From Oscheius onirici (Eukaryota > Nematoda > Chromadorea > Rhabditida > Rhabditidae): a DNA stretch of 64,000 nucleotides. The notes beneath the pieces are model-generated. The model worked only from the letters and a program-made list of their open reading frames with translations, was not told the DNA's origin and searched no databases. Made by a program: the position numbers and the translations under genes. Positions within the stretch are counted from its first letter, which is position 1; every line of letters starts with the position of its first letter. Below, piece after piece: positions 53,962-62,000 of the stretch. The DNA lies in the NCBI GenBank assembly GCA_932521025.1, contig OW051472.1:1178001-1242000 (forward strand), given 5' to 3'.

Positions 53962-54545
53962 AAAAGTTTTTTTTCTCAACTGTGTACAATTGTATAGAGA
54001 TTCCAATAAAGTCCAACTTTCCCAGTTCTTATTGCCTCTCCTTGTCCAATTATTTTCCCTCGCTCTACTGATTCCTGCCAATTTTCTAGAGGGTGGGAGG
54101 GTCAGAACAGTAGTTTCTACACCTCTAACTATCTCTTTCTATCTGCTTCAAGACTGTGGCTCATATCTCGGCGACTTGCGGTGTGAACTGTCGAGCCTGT
54201 ACCGCAATTTTGTAAGCCGCAACGACATGAAGTGTTCACTACACTGGAGTGTACTTTGATCCCTGTGCATGCACCCAATTGATAAAAAAACAGGACACTA
54301 TCTGATCAATGTGTAGTTTTTCTAGTTTCCTTTTATTTTTTAGCCTTTTTGTTCTTTTTTAACTAGCAAAAAATGACTTTAAAAGCGGCAATTACTTTTC
54401 TTAAAAATTACTTGCTTTGCTCACGTCACGTGACTTTATAGCGTTCCTGCAATGGCTCTCAGGTAATTGTTTAAGCTTAATTCTTTTTCTAACTTGCTTA
54501 ACACATTTTTCGACTACTTTTCGAAATTTAAAAAAAAAATTTAGA
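53962..54545. other. Intergenic
   Basis: Holds the 3' end of the preceding gene and the promoter of the AMACR-like gene. AT-rich from 54290. An acceptor-like TTTAG lies just before the ATG at 54546. Confidence 0.35.
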
Positions 54546-55719
54546 ATGAAGGGTCTTCTCAAAGGAATCCGAGTCGTCGAACTAGCCGGCCTGGCTCCTG
54601 TTCCTCATTGTGGTCTAGTCTTGGCAGATGCCGGTGCTCAGGTTACTGTAGTGGACAGAGTAAGTGAAAATCGTTGATTTTACCAAAGAAAACTCTAGGA
54701 AGAAGGTGCTACAGTAGAACAAAAGATGACCAGAGGCAAGGCACTGATCCAGGTGGACATGAAAACCAAGGAGGGACTGAACAGAGTCAGAGAAATGGTC
54801 AAGGGAGCTGATGTCCTACTGGATCCTTTCAGGCCAGGGACTTTGGAGAAGATGGGTCTGGATCCGGTGAAGCTACTGGAAGAAAATAAGGGACTGGTGG
54901 TTTGTCGGCTGACTGGATATGGACAGACTGGACCAATGGCTATGGAAGCTGGTCATGATATCAACTATGTGGCTGTTTCGGGTGAGTGAGAGACAGACAG
55001 ACAGAGACATCATTCTTCAGGACTCCTCCCTACAGTATCCGGACAGGGAAGACGACCCTGGCCTCCAGTCAATCTCCTAGCTGACTTCGCTGGAGGTGGC
55101 TTGACTGCCGCTTTCGGAATTGTCACTGCTCTACTGAACAGAGAGCGTAACGGTAAGAAACTGTCGATCTACTGACTCTCTTCCAGGTGGTCAAGGCTGT
55201 ATCATTGATACTTCCATGACCGAAGGATTGTCATACCTCGGTACCTTTGTGAGACAGTACCATCATCAGTCGATGCTCTGGACTGATCCCTATGCTGCCT
55301 TCGGAGGAGACTGTCCAATCTACCGTACCTATGAGACGAAGGACGGAAAGTTTATGGCTGTAGGAGCTATGGAACCAAAATTTACTCAGAACTTGTTCAC
55401 TGGTAAGACTCCCTTCTAGATAATCTTCTGTTTAGTCCTTGGTCTGGACCTGGCCGTCTCTGACGTTTACTCTGAACCAGCAGAAGTTGCAAAGAAAATG
55501 GAGGCTGTGTTCAGAACAAAGAACCGAGACGAATGGTGGGATCTTTTTAAGGGAAAAGATGCCTGTGTGACGCCAGTACTGGAACTGGATGAAGCTCCGG
55601 AATTTCCAATGCACAAGGAGAGAGCGGGTTTTGTGAAAGAGGACGAAAAATGGCAGCCGGAAGCAGCGCCAAGGTTTTATTCAGTGGAAGAATTCAAAAA
55701 GTTGAAGAGCAAGCTTTGA
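54546..55719 (+). CDS. amacr: Alpha-methylacyl-CoA racemase-like (family III CoA-transferase), peroxisomal
   Basis: Five exons (54546-54659, 54699-54981, 55036-55152, 55187-55402, 55436-55719) join exactly in phase into 337 residues, close to the family length. The N-terminus is [20 protein letters not shown] with [11 protein letters not shown]. Next come [19 protein letters not shown] and [20 protein letters not shown] (catalytic His-Asp region). Then [19 protein letters not shown] and [19 protein letters not shown], as in AMACR. It racemises 2-methylacyl-CoAs for beta-oxidation of branched fatty acids. The C-terminus is Ser-Lys-Leu, a peroxisomal PTS1 signal. The neighbour upstream is a truncated relative. 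Confidence 0.93.
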
Positions 55720-55844
55720 ATTGTTGTAAATAAAAACATTTCCTTAAAGCGTGTGTCCGGCTACGAAAAATCGTCCCATCACGATTACACGATCTCATCC
55801 CGAAATTTTCATTTTCGCTCTTTCGACGTTTTACACTCCTTTTT

Positions 55845-56065
55845 TTGTTTCTAAACCGTGTTTAATCGATTCGGCATCAAATTTTACATCAGATACGTAC
55901 ATTCCGATAACAAAAAATCTAGTAAAACTGGAAGGAAAAGGCGAAAACCAGCGTTTCTGCCATTTTCTTTTCTGTTTTTCGTTCCTAAGCACAGTAATTT
56001 TGATATCGGAATAGGCGTAACTGGTGTAAAATTTGATGTAGAATCGATTAAACATGGTTTGAAAA
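55845..56065. repeat. Imperfect palindrome
   Basis: CGTGTTTAATCGATTC and CAAATTTTACATCAG at the left are inverted at the right (TGATGTAGAATCGATTAAAC). Probably an old MITE. Confidence 0.6.
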
Positions 56066-56074
56066 GGCCTAAAT

Positions 56075-56817
56075 GCCACAGACTCGACAGTTCACACTAT
56101 GTCATTGTAGCCTAAGCTTTGGGCCACATGCTCAACAGTTCACACATCATGCCCTTGTGGCTTCTAAAACTGGCCAACAGTCTCGACAGTTTACACGCCA
56201 AGCCATTTTCCATTAGATTTATATAAAAAGGGTGGGTAAAGTAGTCCTTAGTTCAAAGTTTGAGCAGGAGGAGGACCGATGGGACGAATATTATGCTGAA
56301 GGCGAATGTTTGGCTGGTCACGAGTCAGTTACAGCGGCCAGCTAAAAGAATCAGAATATTCAAGCTTTGTAACTTACGACTGTTAAAATGAGTAGGACGA
56401 GAGAGTAGAAGAACTTCATGTTGATCTGGACAACTGGATAAGGTCCGTCTTTTTATGGGGTTTACTGTTGACCTTGTAGAGTCAAACGACAGTATGTGAG
56501 TATACAGTATAGTGGAGAGAAAAAAAACGCAGGTTTTCAGAGGCCACTGACTCGACAGTTCACACTTCGTGAAGTTGTGGCTTCTAAAAATTGACCCACA
56601 GATTCGACAGTTCACACAATGTTGCTGTGGCCAGAGAAATGTGAGCCACAGACTAAACAGTTCCACTTTATGCGTTGTTGCCAGCATAAATTGGGCCAGT
56701 CTCGACAGTTCCATTTTATACCTTTGTGGCTTTCAAAATGTAAGCCACACACTCGACAGTTCACACTTTCTGCGCTGTGGTCAGCATAAATTGGGTCACA
56801 GACTCGACAGTTCACGC
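56075..56817 (+). repeat. Nine forward copies of the ACTCGACAGTTCACAC motif
   Basis: Copies begin at about 56075, 56123, 56173, 56543, 56595, 56645, 56695, 56744 and 56795. Each has GCCACAG or similar, then ACTCGACAGTTCACAC, often closing with TTGTGGC about 20 bases later, so single units are short inverted repeats. The last six are 49-52 bases apart. The array ends 280 bases upstream of GST 4. Confidence 0.85.
56248..56419 (-). pseudogene. Proline-rich secreted peptide pseudogene (14-codon first exon)
   Basis: ATG at 56419 gives a 14-codon first exon, MKFFYSLVLLILTV, then a 36-base intron and LAAVTDS followed at once by TGA. One frame over, NIRPIGPPPAQTLN continues to a stop and matches the paralogue at 61955 (RPIGPLPFI). 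So this is a frameshifted third copy of the proline-rich peptide gene. Confidence 0.6.
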
Positions 56818-57052
56818 ACCTGCAGCAATTATCGATAACGGTTTCCTCGCTCCATTCCGCTTCGCGTCATCCTCTATCGCTTTTATTTATCTCGTCTTTT
56901 CTGTGCTTTCGTGCCCGTTGTGCCAACAAAAACGAGGCCGCAGCAGCCCTGACCTTCGGTTCTTTCCCCGCCGTACCTTTGCCACACGCTCACGTTGGCA
57001 AATACTCTCCTCTGATAACTGCTCCAATCTTTCGAAATTTTCTCGCAGCCGC

Positions 57053-57059
57053 TATAAAT
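57053..57059 (+). promoter_or_regulatory. TATA box of GST 4
   Basis: TATAAAT 39 bases before the GST 4 ATG, followed by CTCTCTCTCC and an acceptor-like TTTCAG that abuts the start. Confidence 0.5.
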
Positions 57060-57097
57060 TCCTCTCTCTCCGTCAGTTTTATCATTACACTTTCAGC

Positions 57098-58424
57098 ATG
57101 GTTCACTACAAGTTCACCTACTTCAACGGCAAGGGACTCGGAGAGGTCAGTCGTCTCATCTTTGCCCTCGCTGGACAAGAGTACGAGGATGTCAGAATCG
57201 AGTTCCCCGACTGGCCGGCCCTTCAGCCGACTACTCCCTTTGGAAAGCTGCCTCTTCTCGAAGAAGACGGAAAGGTTCTGGCCCAGTCCAATACCATTGC
57301 CAGATACCTGGCCAGGAAATTTGGTGAGTTGAATTAGGGGAATTTGAGGACTGGGTACATAAAGAGTCTAGTGCAAAGATCAGAGGATCAAAAGAGCGGA
57401 GATGATTTTAGACGGGGTGAGTCAACATGTATAGATTGAGTGTTGGGAACAGGAATCAGAGAGTGAGAGACAGAGAGAGAATAGTGGAAGAGAACATACA
57501 CGAGTAACAGAGTTATAGAGAGACAGAGGGACTGTAACTTGGAAAAGTACCAGATACTGAGTCAGGAAGTTCGACTTGGTCCAGTACAGCAAATTTCGTG
57601 CAGGAGTTCTAATGAGGACAGGGATAGAATTACTGTTCCAGTCGAGAGTACAGGGACAGGATCAAGACAGAGGATGAGTCGAGAATGACTGACAGAATAA
57701 CTGTGAGAGAGTCAAAACACCGTGTCCAGTCAAAGAGTCAGAAGGTGCCAATTACAGTAGTTTGAAGTTTTTGAGCAACACCTTATATTAAACTAGTTCT
57801 AAAGTTTCTACAGTCAATTAAAAAACTGCTACAATTAACTTTGTATATTGACTGTCGTCACAGTAATTGTTAGCCACAACATAAAAGTGTTAACTGTCGA
57901 GACTGTAGCTCAAATGTCATGAAGTGTGAACTGTTGAGACTGTGGCTATATATTCAAACCTCATTTTATGACCAATGTTTTCCAGGCTTTGCCGGCAAGA
58001 ACGCCTGGGAAGAGGCTCAGGTTGACTCTCTCGTCGACCAGATTGTCGACTTCCGTACCGAGGTCCAGAAGTTCTTCTCCGCTGCTTTCGGATTCCTCCA
58101 GGGAGAGGACATGGTAATTTTACCCTTTTACAGTCTAAAGGTAAAAAATTCCAGGGAAAACTCAAGTCTGAGGTCCTGGAGCCCGGAATCAAGAAGCATC
58201 TTCCCTTCTTCGTCAACTTCCTGAAGAAGAGCGGAAGCGGCTTCCTCGTTGGAGACTCTGTCACCTTTGCCGACCTCGGGCTCGCCAGCTTCGCTCAGGC
58301 TCTTCTGGACAAGGCTCCCGAGACTCTCGAATCCTTCCCGGAGATCAAGGCTCATTCGGAGAAGATTCTCGCCATTCCGCAGATCAAGGCCTGGATTGAG
58401 AAGAGACCCGTTACGGCTTTCTAA
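57098..58424 (+). CDS. gst: Sigma-class glutathione S-transferase 4
   Basis: Exons 57098-57323, 57986-58113 and 58155-58424 give 207 residues. It starts MVHYKFTYFNGKGLGE and has TPFGKLPLLEEDGKVLAQS. The C-domain starts [19 protein letters not shown] and contains GFLVGDSVTFADLGLAS. It shares the first intron position with the other three but has an extra intron in the C-domain and clearly more divergent sequence (QGEDMGKLKSEVLEPGIKKH). It lies 40 kb from the others. Repeat-motif copies flank it and also sit in intron 1 (57887-57946). Confidence 0.93.
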
Positions 58425-59052
58425 GCAAGATTTTATTTGAAAGATAAATTGTGACAAAAATTGTAAATCAGTACACTTTTTATACAGAAACCATTTGGTC
58501 AATAAGGGCGGGAAATGAGGAGGGGGATGAGATCTAACCGGTGTCTTGTGAGTCATATGAGTGTGGTTTTTCTAGAACTTTTTTTGTGAGCAGCAACTTG
58601 ATGGTAACCCGTATCCTTCTCTCTGTCTGTCTCTTCTAAAAGTATACGGTAGGTGGACCGCCGTCTTGAGAGACAGTGACGGGAACCAATTGAGCTCCTT
58701 GTGCCCTCTTCGGAGCCGGTGACTTTGTAGCTTCGAAAGCCTTCTCGGCTTGGTTGACCACGTAGCGACTGAAAGAATGGATTGAAAAAAAGGTGTGTGA
58801 ACTGTCGAGACGGTGGCTCAAAATTTAGGGGTCGAGGACTTTATGCAGAAATTTTTTCTACATAAAGCCCTCGACCCAAATTTAGACACCACACGTGAAG
58901 TGTGAACTGTCGAGATTGTGGGAGCCACAACGACATAAAAATGAATCCTCGAGTCTGTCTCCTCAATTTTTCATGTCAGAATGACATAAAAGTGTGAGCT
59001 GTCGAGAATGTGGCCGCACCACGACATCAGTGTAAACTGTCGAGTCTGTAGC
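57887..59052 (-). repeat. Six reverse copies of the ACTCGACAGTTCACAC motif
   Basis: Reverse-complement copies (GTGTGAACTGTCGAGACTG) start at about 57887, 57924, 58795, 58900, 58992 and 59030, in GST 4 intron 1 and around the last exon of the cadherin gene. Confidence 0.8.
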
Positions 59053-62000
59053 CCCCTTTTTCCCCTCGACTGACACGCACAAAAAGCTGAAAGCTCCTTA
59101 CCTCGGCGTCGGTAAAGTTCCTGTGATCGTCACTCCCGTATCATGACTCGTATTCATCCAGCAGATGTTCGCTCGGCGACGGGACTTCCATCTGAAAACA
59201 AGCTGACACATGTAAAGCTTGGGGCATTAGAGAGTGGACGGGACAGACTGTTATGTAAGCTTCTCCTGTCCACTATACAGTCTCTTATCTACGACTCTCT
59301 CACTTCCTGTTTGACCCTTGTTGGTCAACAGTCCGTCGGTATAAAGAGACTGTCAGGTCCAGGTCCTCATTGCTCAACATGAAGCTGTCTTCTACTCTCA
59401 TTCTACTGATTTTAGCCGTCGTGAGTTGCTCTCTTGGACGTTCCTATACTGATTTTCAAGCTTGCTACTGTAACTTTCGGTCAACGTCCAGCCGTTCCTC
59501 GTCCACCTCCTGCTCGCCCTCCACCGCCTCGTCCACCTTCTCCAGTCCGAACCCCTCCCAATCGTCCTCCTCGTCCAGTGAGAATGCCTCCAGGGAGAAT
59601 GCCTCCAGGGAGAGTGCTTCCAGTTCGTCCACCTCTCCGTCTTGGATAACTGTCTCTCTGTTTCTGACGAAATAAATATGTTTTCTTTTGGCTAAAGAAG
59701 CTTGTTCATTTGCGCACTCTTTGATGTTGGAAGGTGTTTGCATCCTGCATAGAACCTGCCTTGCTATATGGATCCGAATGCTGGTCTCTACGTGAACAAG
59801 ACATCAAACGATTGGCTATCGTACAGCGTCGTATGATGAGAAAGATCATCGGCGTCACTCTGGCGGAAAGGAGAACCAATGAGTGGCTGTCAGAAAAGGT
59901 ACCAATACGAGATATCAGGAAGAGTTGGGCGATAAAGAAGTGGATCCAACGACAAATGAACCAGGAAATTCTGGAATGAAGTCCATGGAACAAAACACGG
60001 AGTCCAGGACGGCCCAAACCTAGATGGAACTCTAACTTTGTCGAGGCATTCGGGGAACGATGGATGGCGGCGGCTGCGACTGACGCCCAAAACTGGAGTC
60101 GAGCTATGATGGCTCATGTGAATACATTGATAAGCTAATAAACTGTAAACTGTAAACTTGATGTTCACAGAGGCTCTCAAGTAGTCAGCTGACAAGAAAA
60201 ACAGTTCCTGTCAAGCTACAGGAGATTGAAACAACTCACGCTGATTTGACGTGCTTCAGGAGAAAGAGAGTAATGATCAGTACGATTCCGAAGAGTGCGA
60301 AAAGGGCGATGATTGTCAGGACGGTCGAGCTACTGACCTCAGCTGTGTAGGCAGTGTTCTTGACTACTATCTGGAAATGAAGGGTGTACTGTCTCTCTGT
60401 CTCTCTCACCCTTGCCACACTGCTGGATCCCTCCTCATCCGTTGCTACCACTACCAGTTCACACGTTGAGCAAGTTGGTTTAGCTCCCGGCTTCAGTCTG
60501 ACCACTCCAGACTGGTCTATCAAGAATTCCCTGAAAGAGAGCATGATCTATAGTCTGTCCAATTTTTATAGAGATTTTCTGGACCTTTAAAAAGTTCGCT
60601 GCGAGACCCGTTTAACATGCAAACGTTGGATACTCAGCTAACCAAATAGAACTTTTGGTTGTACTGCAGTAGGCGCCTCAGTTTGTTCAAAAAATTGGCG
60701 CTATTTTCTAAATTGCATATATATCTTGGTTTTTCACCTGTTTCCTTTCATTTTCCACGTTTGTAACCCTGTGTAATCGATTCAGCGTGTAAAACAACCC
60801 CGTTGGTGTTCACATTGGTCGAAAAAAGGTCAGAAATAGAGGAAAATCACCGAGAACGGCTTATATAGGGAAAGCGTCTTTTTTATGTTATTTTCGATCA
60901 AATTTTTCGTACAGGAGGTTTTTTTACACGCAGAACTCGATAAACTTGCTTAGAAATGTGAAAATAGAAGAAAAATGGAGAAAAACGAAACTTCAAGGAA
61001 GTTTGAACGAACTGAGGCGCCTACTGTAGTACAACCGAACTTTTTGGGCAAATTCAAGTTTTAGATGCGTAATTTTGACTGAGTATTCATCGTTTTGCAT
61101 GTTATACGGGTCTCGCAGCGAACTTTTCAAAGGTCCAGTAATCCTCCGTAAAAATTGGACGGACTATAGAAAAAACAGTTTATCTAACCTGTTCATGTTC
61201 ATCAACTTGAAGGCGACCTTGTTCTCTCCTCTGGTCCTGATAGTCCCCAACACTGGGAGGGATCCTATTTGGAGCTGGTACTCTTGCTTCTCAAACTCTA
61301 GCTTGTGCTGTTCTGGTACTCCGTCCACGTAAAGAGTCAGGGGAGCAGAGATGGTCTGGAAAACGACAGTGGAAAGACAAAGGGACAGAGAGACAGAGAG
61401 AGAGTAACTACCTCTCCAACCGCCATGGCCGAAACATTCCAATGGTGCTCTCCAGCATTTAGTCCACTCCTCAAACTGATCTCTCCAGTCCTGGTATCAA
61501 TTGCCAAAGCAGTGTCTCCAGACAGAGAGTACCGAATCTTGTTGGCCTTGTCAGAGAAAGCTTCCACAATAAAAATAGGGGAGCCAAGAGGAGTAGAAGT
61601 GGAAATCTTGGCAGAATAGGTACGATGACGGAAGTAGAGCTTCGGTCCTAGGTCTACTTTGACCACTGCAGAGGCATTTCTTTCTGGATGTTTCTTTTCA
61701 TTTGCCTGTAAACATTTAATTAGAAGGAGAGATAGAAAAGAGGTACTACATTTTCAATAACTACAACCTCGACAGTTCACACTTGCGGTCGCTACAGTCT
61801 CGACAGTTCACACGGCAAGTCAGTTTGTTCCCTTCGTACTGTACTGTCCACTCAAACAGTCTCTTATCTCATCCTGTTTTCATTCCTTTTGACTCTTTCG
61901 AGTCAACAATAAGTCCCTATAAAAAACTCTCTCTGTTCAAGCAACCAGACCAATATGAAGTTTTTCTCTACTCTCATCCTACTGATTCTAGCCTCAGTGA

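Noticed and set aside
56075-56817. CRISPR-like array
   Set aside because: The organism is eukaryotic. Repeats vary in sequence, the intervening pieces are related to each other rather than unique, and units flip orientation.
56569-56838. Open frames across the motif array
   Set aside because: Frames on both strands follow the repeat unit and have no gene structure.
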